A DNA stretch of 37,810 bases from NCBI RefSeq assembly GCF_000739815.1, contig NZ_BBJJ01000063.1, positions 1-37,810 on the forward strand. The letters run 5' to 3'. The notes beneath the pieces were generated by a model. The model did not search any database, had not been told where the DNA came from, and saw nothing but the letters and a program-made list of their open reading frames with translations. The DNA comes from Paraburkholderia mimosarum LMG 23256 = NBRC 106338. GTDB taxonomy: Bacteria; Pseudomonadota; Gammaproteobacteria; Burkholderiales; Burkholderiaceae. The translations under genes and the position numbers were made by a program. Positions 16,970 through 26,102 of the stretch are shown piece by piece (the stretch's first letter is position 1; each line of letters opens with the position of its first letter).

Positions 16970-18007
16970 ATGACGACACACCCCGACTCCGCGCTGGATG
17001 ACCAGCGCCTGCAGGCCGATATCGCAGCGTTGCGCACACGCTTTGCCGACACGCGCGAGCTCTACCGCGAAGTCTGCGCGCTGCTGTTCTTCCGCTATGG
17101 CATCACGCCCACGGCGAACAAGCTCTACAGCCTGGTGCGCAAGGGCAGCATGACGACGCCCGCCGACGTGCTGAACCGGTTCTGGCAGGATCTGCGCGAC
17201 AAGACCCGTGTGAAGATCGACCATCCGGACCTGCCCGACGCCATGAAGCAGGTCGCAGCCGACGCCGTGCTCAGCATCTGGCAGGCGGCATCGGAAGCGG
17301 CGACCGGCCAGTTGGCCACACTGCGCGCCGAGGCGCGTCATCAGGCCCACGAAGCCGAAGCAGTACGCGATCAGGTCGTCGCAGAACTCGAGCTCGCCCG
17401 GCAGGCGACGGCGGCGACACAGGCTGAACTCGAAGCGACGCGCGCGCAACTCGCCAGCATGCGCGATGCGCTAGCCACCGAACGCGAGGCGCATGCGGCA
17501 ACCGAGGCCCGCCTGCAGGAAATCCGCCGGCAAGTTGACGAAGCCGCCCCTCAGTTCGCGCAGGTCAAGGCCGAATTCACCGCTGAACTGGAGCGCGCAC
17601 GCGACCGTGTCACCACCGCCGAGGAGCGGGCCGTCAGTCATGAGAAGCGCGCTCTGCGAGAAATTGACCAGGAACGCACCGCTCGCCAGAAAAGCGAAAA
17701 GACCGCTGAAGAGCTGCGCGTTCAATTGGGCGGTGCACGCGCTGAACTGCAGGACACAGCGCTCCAGCATGCCGACGCGCTTGCCGCCTTGCGTACCGAG
17801 CTCCGGCTTTTACAGCAGCGGGATGAAAGCGCAACGCAACAGCACCTCGCCACCATGGATGAACTGACCAGCACGCGATCGCTGCTGCAGGACGCGCTGC
17901 AACGGGCTGAGCGCGCTGATGCCGAGGTTCAGGTCACGCGCCGATTGCTAGACGCGCTGAAAAGAACGCCGTCGGCCCGGACGGTGCCGAAACCGAAAGG
18001 GGGATAA
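16970..18007 (+). CDS. tnpT: TnpT-like coiled-coil protein with KfrA-type N-terminal domain
   Basis: A 345-residue protein. Residues 8-115 resemble the KfrA-type 'plasmid replication region DNA-binding' N-terminal domain (ELYREVCALLFFRYGITPTA, then NKLYSLVRKGSM). Residues 115-330 are an Ala/Glu/Arg-rich long coiled coil, and the tail is basic (RTPSARTVPKPKGG). In Tn4651-type elements TnpT binds the resolution region and promotes TnpS-mediated cointegrate resolution. The divergent position to tnpS supports that role. Without the neighbours one would call it a KfrA-like plasmid protein. Confidence 0.82.
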   Translation: MTTHPDSALDDQRLQADIAALRTRFADTRELYREVCALLFFRYGITPTANKLYSLVRKGSMTTPADVLNRFWQDLRDKTRVKIDHPDLPDAMKQVAADAVLSIWQAASEAATGQLATLRAEARHQAHEAEAVRDQVVAELELARQATAATQAELEATRAQLASMRDALATEREAHAATEARLQEIRRQVDEAAPQFAQVKAEFTAELERARDRVTTAEERAVSHEKRALREIDQERTARQKSEKTAEELRVQLGGARAELQDTALQHADALAALRTELRLLQQRDESATQQHLATMDELTSTRSLLQDALQRAERADAEVQVTRRLLDALKRTPSARTVPKPKGG

Positions 18008-18191
18008 CAGCACCGGCTGTAACCAGTGTGCCTGGGCAAATCCCAAAGGCCACCTTCCCGCAAACGTTGGCGCGTAAAATAGGCAGCCGTCGCGGACAAC
18101 GGATGCCGGGAGGCCATGACAAGGACAGGCAGTCAGCACTTCACTTATCCCTGCCTGCCCACACGTTGCCGTCATGGCGGGTTGAACATGC

Positions 18192-21100
18192 ATGGATGGG
18201 TCACTGATGTCGTCAGTTTTTTATGACCAGGCGCAGATCGCGCACTGGCTGGATTCCCGCACCGTCGCCCGGGCGCGTGATTACGTCCACGCGGTGTCGA
18301 AGCTGCGCTGGCAGGACAACGTACTCAGCGGCGAGGTGCAGGGGACCGCGCGTCGCCCCTATACGGTGGATGTACAGTTTTACGACACAGCGGATGGCCT
18401 GTGGGCCGAAAGTGAATGCTCCTGCCCGGTTGGATACGACTGCAAGCACGCCGCGGCGCTGCTGATCGCAGGCCTCGAAAGAATGCCGAAGCCCCAGCCA
18501 GGCGTACGTCATGAACTCGTTAGCTGGCTGGAGACGTTTCGTGCCGAACTGGCGACTACCGCGCCCAATGCAAGGAAGGCGGCCTCGAAACCGACCCATA
18601 CGCTCGCCTATGTGCTGGGCTGGTCGCGCTATCACCAGCGCCATGAAGTGCAACTCTTCAAGGCGCGCCGCAATGCCGACGGCACGATCCGCTCGATCGA
18701 CGATGCGTGGAACAATGTCGAGGCCGCCCTCATCAAGCCGCCGAAATTCGTCACGGACGATGATCTGACGATCCTGCGTGGACTGTGGCTGGGTCGCTGT
18801 CGCGAGGACTATGGCAGCTTCGTGTTGCGCGGCTCAACCGGGGCGGATGTGCTGCAGAAGCTGATCGTGACCGGTCGCCTGTTCGCCGCAGTGAGCGCGA
18901 ATCAGGGCGCATTGTCCACGCCTGTGGCGCTGTCCCAGGGCGATCCTCGTACGGGACAGATCGAGTGGCAGCCCCAGGCAGACGACCATCTGCGACCTGT
19001 ACTGCGAACCGGGCCACCAGCCACGCTGCTGCTGGCAACCGAACCGCTCTGGTACGTCGACGCGCAGGCGGGTGTCGCCGGCATCGTGCAGTTGCCGTCG
19101 CAATCCCTGACATCGCAGCAACTGGCCACGTACCTGTCGATGCCGCCGATCTCGTTGGCTGAAGCACCGCTCGTGGCCGCCGTGCTGCGCGAGATTGCCC
19201 CCGATCTGCCGTCACCTCCGGCACACGACGCATCGGCCATCCGGGTGATCGACACCGAGCCGGTGCCGCTCCTGTCGCTCGACACCCGCTCGGTGTATTC
19301 CGCGAGCTTTGGCAAATATGACTACCACAGCGGCGTGCTGGATTTCGCGACCGTCGGTTTCGACTATAACGGGGTTTGCCTCAACGCGGATAGTGACGCG
19401 ACCCTGGTCTCGCATCCCGACGGTGGCGTTGTTCAGCTCAGGCGGCGCCCTGATGCCGAGAAAAAGCGGCTGATAGAGTTACGCAAGACCGGGCTGCAGA
19501 AGATCCCCGCCAGTCGCGTACAGAGTATGCAATCGCTTCCCGATGCGATGCTCGGGCTGACGGAGCCCGATGCGTGGTACGCGTTCGTGAATGACGTGTT
19601 ACCGGTGCTGCGCGGCAAGGGCTGGCGCGTCACCATGACCGCTGGGTTCCGCTTCAACGTGATCGAGATCGACGCCATCGACGGGACGGCGCACCACGCG
19701 GGCGACGGCTGGTTCGATCTGGAAATGGGGATCACGGTAGGCGACCGTACGGAGCGCCTCGAGCCGCTGCTGGCGGAACTGTTCCGGCGCGACCGGCGCT
19801 GGCTGTCGGGCGAACTCGATACGATTGCCGATGACGAAATGATCGAGCTGAGAACCAATCGGAGCGAACGGCTGCGCCTGCGCGCCGACCGGCTGAAACC
19901 GGTCGTGCGGATACTGGTCGATCTGTTCGAGTCTGTTGGAGAAGGTTCCCTGCGGATTTCCGAACTGGATGCCGGCCGCCTCGAAGCACTGAACGATACG
20001 GGCCGCTGGCAGTTCCACGGCGATGCGTCAATTCGCCAGCTCGCGCAGCGCCTGCAGGCCGGACCAGGTCTGGCCGAGGTACCCGTGCCGCGCGGATTGC
20101 AGGCTGAATTACGCGCGTACCAGCATCAGGGCTTAAGCTGGATGCAGTTCCTGCGCGAGCACAACCTGTCGGGCGTGTTGGCCGACGACATGGGACTCGG
20201 CAAGACCGTGCAGACACTGGCCCATGTGCTCGCCGAAAAGGAGGCAGGTCGTCTCGAGCAGCCCGCGCTGATCGTCGTGCCGACCACGCTGGTCCACAAC
20301 TGGCGCGAGGAAGCGGGACGTTTCGCGCCCGGCCTGAAAGTCCTCGATCTGAACGGGCCCGAGCGCCGCGATCGTTTCGACCAGATCGGCGAACACGATC
20401 TCATCCTGACGACCTACGCGCTGCTGTGGCGCGATCAGGCCATCCTCGCGCGGCATGACTATCACCTGCTGATCCTCGACGAGGCCCAGTACGTCAAGAA
20501 CGCCACGACCAAAGCGGCAGCTACCATCCGCGAACTGCGCGCGCAGCACCGCCTGTGTCTGACCGGTACGCCACTCGAAAATCACCTGGGCGAGCTGTGG
20601 TCCCAGTTCGATTTCCTGCTGCCCGGGTTCCTTGGCAGCCAGAAAGATTTTACGAAGCGCTGGCGCACGCCGATCGAGAAAGGCGGCGACACCGTGCGGC
20701 GCGAGCTGCTCGCACGCCGAATCCGCCCGTTCATGCTGCGACGGCGCAAGGATGAGGTTGCGACCGAACTGCCGCCGAAGACAGTCATCGTGCGCACCGT
20801 GGACATTGAAGGTGCGCAGCGCGATCTGTATGAAACGGTACGCGCCGCGATGCAGGAAAAGGTCCGGACCGCCGTTGCCGCACAGGGACTCGCCCGCAGT
20901 CACATTATCGTGCTCGAGGCGTTGCTCAAGCTGCGTCAGGTCTGCTGCGATCCGCGCCTCGTCAAGCTGGAGAAAGCGGCACAGGTCAGGGAATCAGCCA
21001 AGCTTGACCTGCTCCTCGAAATGCTCCCGGAACTGATCGACGAAGGGCGCCGCGTGCTGCTGTTCTCGCAGTTCACCGGGATGCTGGCGCTGATCTCGGC

Positions 21101-21563
21101 GGCGCTCGAGAAGGCCGCCATCCCATACGTCATCCTCACCGGCGACACCACCGATCGCATGACGCCCGTGCAGCGCTTCCAGCAAGGGGAAGTGCCGCTC
21201 TTCCTGATCAGCCTGAAGGCCGGCGGTGTTGGTCTGAACCTGACGGCCGCCGACACCGTGATTCACTACGATCCGTGGTGGAACCCCGCCGCGGAAAACC
21301 AGGCGACGGATCGTGCGCATCGTCTCGGCCAGGACAAGCCGGTGTTCGTCTACAAGCTGATCGCCGCCGGCAGCATCGAGGAAAAGATCGTCGCGCTGCA
21401 GGAGAAGAAGGCCGTGCTGGCCGATAGCATTCTGTCCGAAGATGGCGCCGGCGCGGTCAAGTTTTCAGCCGACGACCTCGATGCGCTGTTTGAACCGATT
21501 CCGGATGTCTCGCCGGCCGCAGCGGCCCGTCCGCGCGCCAGGACCGGTACGCAGGGCCGATGA
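18192..21563 (+). CDS. SNF2-family helicase with N-terminal SWIM zinc finger
   Basis: A 1123-residue SF2 ATPase. Near the N-terminus ECSCPVGYDCKHAAALL forms a SWIM finger (Cys76, Cys78, Cys84, His86). A central region of unknown fold (about 110-620) leads to the SNF2 motor: ADDMGLGKTVQTLAHVLAEK (Walker A, near residue 663), LLILDEAQYVKN (DEAQ box, about 762), LTGTPLENHLGELWSQFDFL, and a C-terminal helicase lobe with SLKAGGVGLNLTAADTVIHY, then DPWWNPAAENQATDRAHRLG. SWIM-SNF2 proteins move on duplex DNA or remodel protein-DNA or RNA polymerase complexes. It follows tnpT by 184 bases and overlaps the next gene by 4 bases. ATG at 18207 is an alternative start. It may be a transposon passenger. 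Confidence 0.92.
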   Translation: MDGSLMSSVFYDQAQIAHWLDSRTVARARDYVHAVSKLRWQDNVLSGEVQGTARRPYTVDVQFYDTADGLWAESECSCPVGYDCKHAAALLIAGLERMPKPQPGVRHELVSWLETFRAELATTAPNARKAASKPTHTLAYVLGWSRYHQRHEVQLFKARRNADGTIRSIDDAWNNVEAALIKPPKFVTDDDLTILRGLWLGRCREDYGSFVLRGSTGADVLQKLIVTGRLFAAVSANQGALSTPVALSQGDPRTGQIEWQPQADDHLRPVLRTGPPATLLLATEPLWYVDAQAGVAGIVQLPSQSLTSQQLATYLSMPPISLAEAPLVAAVLREIAPDLPSPPAHDASAIRVIDTEPVPLLSLDTRSVYSASFGKYDYHSGVLDFATVGFDYNGVCLNADSDATLVSHPDGGVVQLRRRPDAEKKRLIELRKTGLQKIPASRVQSMQSLPDAMLGLTEPDAWYAFVNDVLPVLRGKGWRVTMTAGFRFNVIEIDAIDGTAHHAGDGWFDLEMGITVGDRTERLEPLLAELFRRDRRWLSGELDTIADDEMIELRTNRSERLRLRADRLKPVVRILVDLFESVGEGSLRISELDAGRLEALNDTGRWQFHGDASIRQLAQRLQAGPGLAEVPVPRGLQAELRAYQHQGLSWMQFLREHNLSGVLADDMGLGKTVQTLAHVLAEKEAGRLEQPALIVVPTTLVHNWREEAGRFAPGLKVLDLNGPERRDRFDQIGEHDLILTTYALLWRDQAILARHDYHLLILDEAQYVKNATTKAAATIRELRAQHRLCLTGTPLENHLGELWSQFDFLLPGFLGSQKDFTKRWRTPIEKGGDTVRRELLARRIRPFMLRRRKDEVATELPPKTVIVRTVDIEGAQRDLYETVRAAMQEKVRTAVAAQGLARSHIIVLEALLKLRQVCCDPRLVKLEKAAQVRESAKLDLLLEMLPELIDEGRRVLLFSQFTGMLALISAALEKAAIPYVILTGDTTDRMTPVQRFQQGEVPLFLISLKAGGVGLNLTAADTVIHYDPWWNPAAENQATDRAHRLGQDKPVFVYKLIAAGSIEEKIVALQEKKAVLADSILSEDGAGAVKFSADDLDALFEPIPDVSPAAAARPRARTGTQGR

Positions 21564-21865
21564 TGTCCAGTTTCTCTGCAAATTCCATGACCCCAGCCGA
21601 TTTTCCGTTCCCCGCACAAGCCGGCCACCGGCTCACCATCGTCCACGTCGAGGCCGCGCTCTCGCGCTGGCGTGAGCGCAAACCAGTCACCCTTCACACC
21701 TCGACCTCCCCGGGCGAAACCCTCGCCAGACTGATTGCGCGAATGACGACCCGCCGCGAAACCACCGTCCGGTGGATTGACCTCATTTTTGTGGAACGTC
21801 ACGCGCTCGGTATCCTCTATCCGCATCCGGTCGGTAACGCCTGGCCCGGGTTGCCCCCTGACTGA
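21560..21865 (+). CDS. Hypothetical protein coupled to the SNF2 helicase
   Basis: A 101-residue protein whose ATG overlaps the helicase stop (ATGA), so it is translationally coupled and probably acts with it. It has no membrane segment or known domain; features include LTIVHVEAALSRWRERKPVT and LARLIARMTTRRETTVRWID, suggesting a small alpha/beta protein with a basic face. A second ATG is the next codon. Not recognised. Confidence 0.7.
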   Translation: MMSSFSANSMTPADFPFPAQAGHRLTIVHVEAALSRWRERKPVTLHTSTSPGETLARLIARMTTRRETTVRWIDLIFVERHALGILYPHPVGNAWPGLPPD

Positions 21866-22130
21866 AGCGACAATCAATTTCTCCAGTCGAGCCTGTGATG
21901 TTCAAGCCGTTGCCGATCGGTCAAATTTCTCTTTCTGGCTCATCAACTTAGCATCGTTTTGGCGAGAAATTGACGAATTGCGGCCAACCCTCAATATGAT
22001 CCGCTCGTTGGCTGGAGCGGCATATTCCGTTGGCTTTTGGGAACGGCGTCGCCTAAATTCCAGTTGAGGGTCGCGGATTCAAGCACAATCTGCCTGCCCA
22101 AAGGCAATTCTCGTCTCCAAAGGACGTCTA

Positions 22131-23438
22131 ATGACCTTGAGTTCGCACATGGCTTTTGCAGTGAACGGTGCCGGTCAGGTTGTCGCTGCAAGCGATTTGC
22201 CTTCCGTGGTACCAGCGAGCTTTCATTGTGCCGGCTGCAGGGGCGAGGTAGCCCTGTACCGGGATGGCTCCCAGGCTTCTTTCCGGCATGTCCGTCCGGC
22301 CCGCTGCGAACACGGCGCGCTCCTCGCGCTGCACGCGGCCGCACTGCAACTGCTGGTCGACAGTCGGTTCGTGGAAGCGCCGCCGCTGGCGCAAAACGGT
22401 ACGGGACAGGGCAGGCGTCGCCTGATCGAGCGGTGGGGCAGCGAGGCCTTCGTGCGCACCCGGATTGAAGGTGTGCTGGTCGACCTTTACGCCGAGACGC
22501 TGGCGGGACCCCTCATCATCCAGGTTGCGGTCAAGTCGTTGTATGACCCGGCAAAGCGCCCGCGCATCAAGGCGCTGGGCTACGCCGCGCTTGAGATCTC
22601 CATCACCAGACCCGGTGAGATCACCACAGTCGGCGAACTTCGGGAGGTCGTGTTGCGCGGCATCGCCAACAAGATCTGGCTCTGGCATCCGGCGATCAGC
22701 CATCCCGCGCGTCAGGCACAGCCGGAGCCGCGCCTGGTCGAGATGGCACTGTTTGGCGAGGTCGACAAGCCCGCTGCGAGGCTCTCGATGCGTGTCGCAA
22801 CTGCACCGTGGATTCCAGCGGGTGAGCTTGCGTCCGATGCGGCCTACCGGCAACTGGATATCGCCGGGAAGATCCGGGCCCTCGAGCGGCAACTGGGTGC
22901 CCCCTGTCAGCGCTGGCCGGATGCCGTCGACATCGATGTGGCCGGAAAAGAATCGTTCGGTGTTGACGCGCGGATCTGGCAGGGGGATGTGTTCGGCAGG
23001 TTTGTTCGCCCGGCTCACGACTTCTCGATCTGGGCGGTGTTCGACTGGCTGGCCATGCGCTACCCGCTCGAGCCGACCTTCGAGGACGCGGAGAAGGTCG
23101 CCATCGAGCAGTACCTGCGTGAACTCACCGTTCAGGGCTACCTCATGGCGTTGCCGGAACAGCACTTCCGGGTGCTGCCGGAACCGTCTCCCGACGGCCT
23201 TTCGACGCTCCAGTGGAATCCGCAAGCCTGTCTCAGCGTGAGCGGGCTGCGCGTCTCATCAGAGCGCGTGCATCTCGAAATACCGGCCAATCAGGTTCAG
23301 CGCCTGCTCGAATACTTTGAAGACGGCCATCCGGCGGTGTCGGTCGCTGCCTTTGTGCAAGACCTGATGATCCGCCTGCATAAACCCGCGCGGACCATTG
23401 TTGCGCTGCTGCGTGAAGCTGGGCTGGTCGTGGGCTGA
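22131..23438 (+). CDS. Zinc-ribbon CoiA-like protein
   Basis: A 435-residue protein. The N-terminus has FHCAGCRGEVALYRDGSQAS, then FRH and a distal Cys and His, resembling the zinc ribbon of CoiA-type competence/nuclease-like proteins. After it, RTRIEGVLVDLYAETLAGPL and IIQVAVKS look like the core strands of a PD-(D/E)XK fold, with Asp and Lys present but Gln where Glu is usual. The remainder (about 200-435) is mixed helical and not recognised. It lies 265 bases after the helicase pair, in the same direction, with AAAGGACG before the ATG. A DNA-acting partner of the SNF2 protein is a reasonable inference; nuclease activity is uncertain because of the atypical motif. Confidence 0.62.
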   Translation: MTLSSHMAFAVNGAGQVVAASDLPSVVPASFHCAGCRGEVALYRDGSQASFRHVRPARCEHGALLALHAAALQLLVDSRFVEAPPLAQNGTGQGRRRLIERWGSEAFVRTRIEGVLVDLYAETLAGPLIIQVAVKSLYDPAKRPRIKALGYAALEISITRPGEITTVGELREVVLRGIANKIWLWHPAISHPARQAQPEPRLVEMALFGEVDKPAARLSMRVATAPWIPAGELASDAAYRQLDIAGKIRALERQLGAPCQRWPDAVDIDVAGKESFGVDARIWQGDVFGRFVRPAHDFSIWAVFDWLAMRYPLEPTFEDAEKVAIEQYLRELTVQGYLMALPEQHFRVLPEPSPDGLSTLQWNPQACLSVSGLRVSSERVHLEIPANQVQRLLEYFEDGHPAVSVAAFVQDLMIRLHKPARTIVALLREAGLVVG

Positions 23439-23563
23439 AGCGGCAGGTCGTGATGAAGTTCAGTCCAGCCAGTTGTGGCTGAGTTCCTAGGCGAATACTA
23501 AGGATGTCGAAGAATTGAGCATTTCATGAAAACAACAACGGCCCTCTGGCTCGCCTGCGCTGC

Positions 23564-23761
23564 ATGGATCGCGATCGCATCCGTGCAGACCTTGGCCCCG
23601 ACGTCATCAGTGTGGTCTCGAGAAGCGGCGCCGTGACGCTCGACGGCACGGTCGTCGACGCTGCGCAGATCGACAAGGTTGCAGAGATCGCGGGAGGCGT
23701 CCCCGGTGTGACGTCCGCGGCCAACAGGCTGACCGTCAGGAAGCCGTTTGGTGGCCAGTAA
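23564..23761 (+). pseudogene. BON-domain protein remnant
   Basis: Residues SGAVTLDGTVVDAAQIDKVA and GVPGVTSAANRLTV match the second half of a BON domain (periplasmic or envelope-associated lipid-binding module). A separate frame starting at 23526 reads MKTTTALWLACAAWIAIASV, which looks like the signal peptide such proteins carry, but it stops after 36 codons. Signal peptide and domain are therefore in different frames with the first half of the domain missing, pointing to a frameshifted and shortened gene. The ATG at 23564 has no clear ribosome binding site. Confidence 0.55.
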
Positions 23762-23783
23762 AGACTTTCGCGGCCCGAAAAAC

Positions 23784-23987
23784 TTACACGGGTTTGATGT
23801 TCGCTGCCTGTTTTCCCTTGGGGCCCTGCTTGACTTCAAAACTCACCTTCTGGCCTTCCTGAAGGGATTTAAAGCCTGCTCCCTGAACCTCGGAAAAGTG
23901 CGCGAACAGGTCATCGCCGCCGTCGTCTGACGTGATGAACCCAAAACCCTTCGCATCGTTAAACCACTTGACAGTACCGGTCGCCAT
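23784..23987 (-). CDS. cspA: Cold-shock protein, CspA family
   Basis: A 67-residue single cold-shock domain, MATGTVKWFNDAKGFGFITS, with RNP-1 (KGFGFI) and an RNP-2-like DLFAHF, and full family length. It binds single-stranded RNA and DNA as an RNA chaperone in the cytoplasm. It is monocistronic here, convergent with the BON remnant, and the upstream kilobase holds no convincing gene, leaving room for the long leader often found on cold-shock genes. Constitutive and stress-induced paralogues are common in Burkholderiaceae, so cold induction is not assured. Confidence 0.97.
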   Translation of the reverse strand: MATGTVKWFNDAKGFGFITSDDGGDDLFAHFSEVQGAGFKSLQEGQKVSFEVKQGPKGKQAANIKPV

Positions 23988-25111
23988 GTTCTGAATGTTC
24001 CTCGGAAGACGAGTTCATGATGACGCTACTGGCCTGCGCCAGACGTCCTGCTATGTTCCAACAGTTATGCCGCCGCCGACATGTAAGCTTTTACGAGCGG
24101 CAAGGGGGCCACTGCGTCATGACTTGCGCACGACTCGTGCCTGTTGCCATCTACCCGTCGAAATCGGTGCGTGGAGGCAATCCGTTTTGCCTCGCGTGGC
24201 GCGGGGAAGGCCTGTCAGTGGCTCTTCTTGTCATAATGTGTCTTTTTACTACCAAAACTTCAGTTATGAAAATCCGCCTGAAGCGGGCCCGTTTTCCGCT
24301 CAAGGCGCCGGTTTTCCCGATGCCGATGCGCTCGCCATGCGTGGGCTACGCCGGCCTGCCCCGTGCGCCAGGCCGTGACGCATCAGCTACTCCAGAAAAT
24401 TCAGTCGAAATTTGAAACGACATTTACGGCGCTATAGTTGCATTATAGATCGATTTGGTCAGGACGTGGCCTGCCCATACGCATCAAGTACACAATGCGC
24501 CACGCCACGATCATGAACTGCGGTGAATGCGGCACTCCACCGGCCGAGACAAGCGCGGGTTACACGCTTCAGTGTGGCGCCAGCACCAGACCCGCCACAC
24601 CCAGTCACACACCCAGCAGCACCCCAGCCCCGGCCATTCCCCACTCAGGCAGAGCCGGCGCGGCACAGGCGTGGCGCCGCGCTCGAGACCCCGCTCAAGG
24701 CGCGGCGCCGCTCCCCAGTCGCCCCTCTGGCCAGCCACTGCCCCACACGGCGAACGCGCCGGGCAGCGCTTTCGTGAGCGGCTCACGCGTGAAGATTTTC
24801 CCTGCGGCTCGCTGGGCGCCGGTCTGTGTCCGGAAAACGTAGCGCGGCTTCGGACAGGTTGTGCCCACAACGGGTGGCGCCGAGGCAGTCCGGTCTGGCC
24901 TGAACGACCCGGCGTGGGACCCCCTCGCGGAGACCGGACGACAGCAGGCGGCAGACGGATGACAGACGCGTGGCGCGGAGGGAACAGGCGGACGGCGCAT
25001 CGATGAGACCGTGCGCGGTTAAAAGGCAGGGAGCGCGCGGGTGGTGACCCGCGCGCGCGGCGCTGGACGACCTCAGACGACGCTGGCTTCTACTGCAGGC
25101 GACTGGCGCAG
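23988..25111. other. Long stretch without a convincing gene
   Basis: About 1.1 kb upstream of cspA. Several GC-rich frames of 100-160 codons occur on both strands, but they are Arg/Pro/Ala-rich, mutually overlapping and lack ribosome binding sites. An imperfect hairpin lies at about 24280-24313 (GCCTGAAGCGG / CCGCTCAAGGC, 9 of 11 pairs). TATAGT and TATAGA at about 24433-24452 in an AT-rich patch could be promoter elements. Nothing else recognised. Confidence 0.35.
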
Positions 25112-25372
25112 TTACTTCACCGTAGCCTTGCTGCCCACCTTCGAGCTGTCGAGCTTAACGGGCTTGGCCTTGTGATGCGCGGACACCTTGTGGGTGTGCT
25201 TCTTGTGCGCAGCGGGCGCGGCGGCAGCGGGCGTGGCCGGTTGGACGGTCGCCGCCTGGGCGGGAGCCGACTGGCCTGCACCCGTTGCGGCCGGCGCGGT
25301 CGGGGTAGCGGTCTGGGCGAAAGCGACAGTAGCGAACAGCGATGCAATCAGCGCGGCAGCAAGCTTCTTCAT
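25112..25372 (-). CDS. Small exported Ala/His/Lys-rich protein
   Basis: An 86-residue protein with a clear signal peptide (MKKLAAALIASLFATVAFAQ, cleavage likely after AFA). The mature part is low complexity: Ala/Thr/Pro-rich (about 21-55), then basic and His-rich (AHKKHTHKVSAHHKAKP). The architecture resembles Asr-type acid-shock proteins, which are periplasmic basic proteins, and similar small proteins are frequent in Burkholderia. GAGGAAG sits 7 bases before the ATG. It stands alone, with no operon partners. The function is not established by sequence. Confidence 0.75.
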   Translation of the reverse strand: MKKLAAALIASLFATVAFAQTATPTAPAATGAGQSAPAQAATVQPATPAAAAPAAHKKHTHKVSAHHKAKPVKLDSSKVGSKATVK

Positions 25373-26102
25373 TGTGTCTTCCTCGGATATGGATGGCGAC
25401 GCACGGTTGCGTCGTCCCCATCGTTAACGCCGCGCCCGCGGGTCGGTTGACGTGACGGGATGGCGCACGGCGGTCCGGCCTGACCCGCACGGCAGGAACG
25501 GCAGTCTGGTGAGGCGACCCACGCGTATGCGCGATGCTCGAAAGCGCGCCCGCACCAGTCGCGTTTTCAGTCCTCGCTGGGCGCTGGCTGGATAGATGCG
25601 GCAAGTCCCGAAAGGCGCAGGGCGTTCATCAAACGGCGGGGGGCTCGCCGGGCGCTGGCTTGAATCGCTGGCGTGGGGCTGCTCGGGGTCGGACTTGCCC
25701 ACTCGATGGCGCTGCGCCCGGTCGTGTTCGGCACCGCTCGGAAGGGGCTATGCGCGGCGCACGTCCTCGGGGCGGATGGCTTGCCCGAAGGCGACGGATG
25801 CTGCACTGCGGGCCAACATGGAGAGAATTCTCGCCGTCGCCGGGGCGAGGGTGAGCCAGGGCGCCGGATCGCCTGTCCGCGTCTCGCCGGCTGATTTTCC
25901 AGAGGCTGCCCGGGAATGATGCTGCAGCTTAATCTGTGTTCGTGTCGACCTTTGCCGGCCGGCGGAAATCAGGCCTGATGGGATTACACGCGCCCGGAAT
26001 GGAATGGCCATGGGAGAAATTCGCGGTTCGGCGCAATTCTCCAGACATTTGCGATTGCACGTGGCGGCTGGAGGTCTGGCGCCCGCCACAGGGAGACCCG
26101 AA
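25373..26102. other. Gene-free region upstream of the kinase pseudogene
   Basis: Roughly 730 bases with only Arg/Ala/Ser-rich overlapping frames and no recognisable protein. The promoter of the small exported protein should lie at its left edge. The last 15 bases hold GGGAGACCCGAA, the ribosome binding site for the TTG start of the decayed kinase. Confidence 0.35.

Noticed and set aside
21985..22070. ACCCTCAA..TTGAGGGT inverted repeat before the CoiA-like gene, considered as the transposon's right end
   Set aside because: Arms are only 8 bp with a spacing of about 70 bases, do not start with the GGGG typical of Tn3-family ends, and do not match the sequence beside tnpA.
24017..24415. 132-codon plus-strand frame upstream of cspA
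   Set aside because: Mixed composition with several internal Met and Arg/Pro runs, no ribosome binding site, overlaps the probable cspA leader; not protein-like.
24527..25006. 159-codon GC-rich frame
   Set aside because: Arg/Gly/Pro-rich and overlapped by open frames in other phases and on the other strand, typical of high-GC non-coding DNA.
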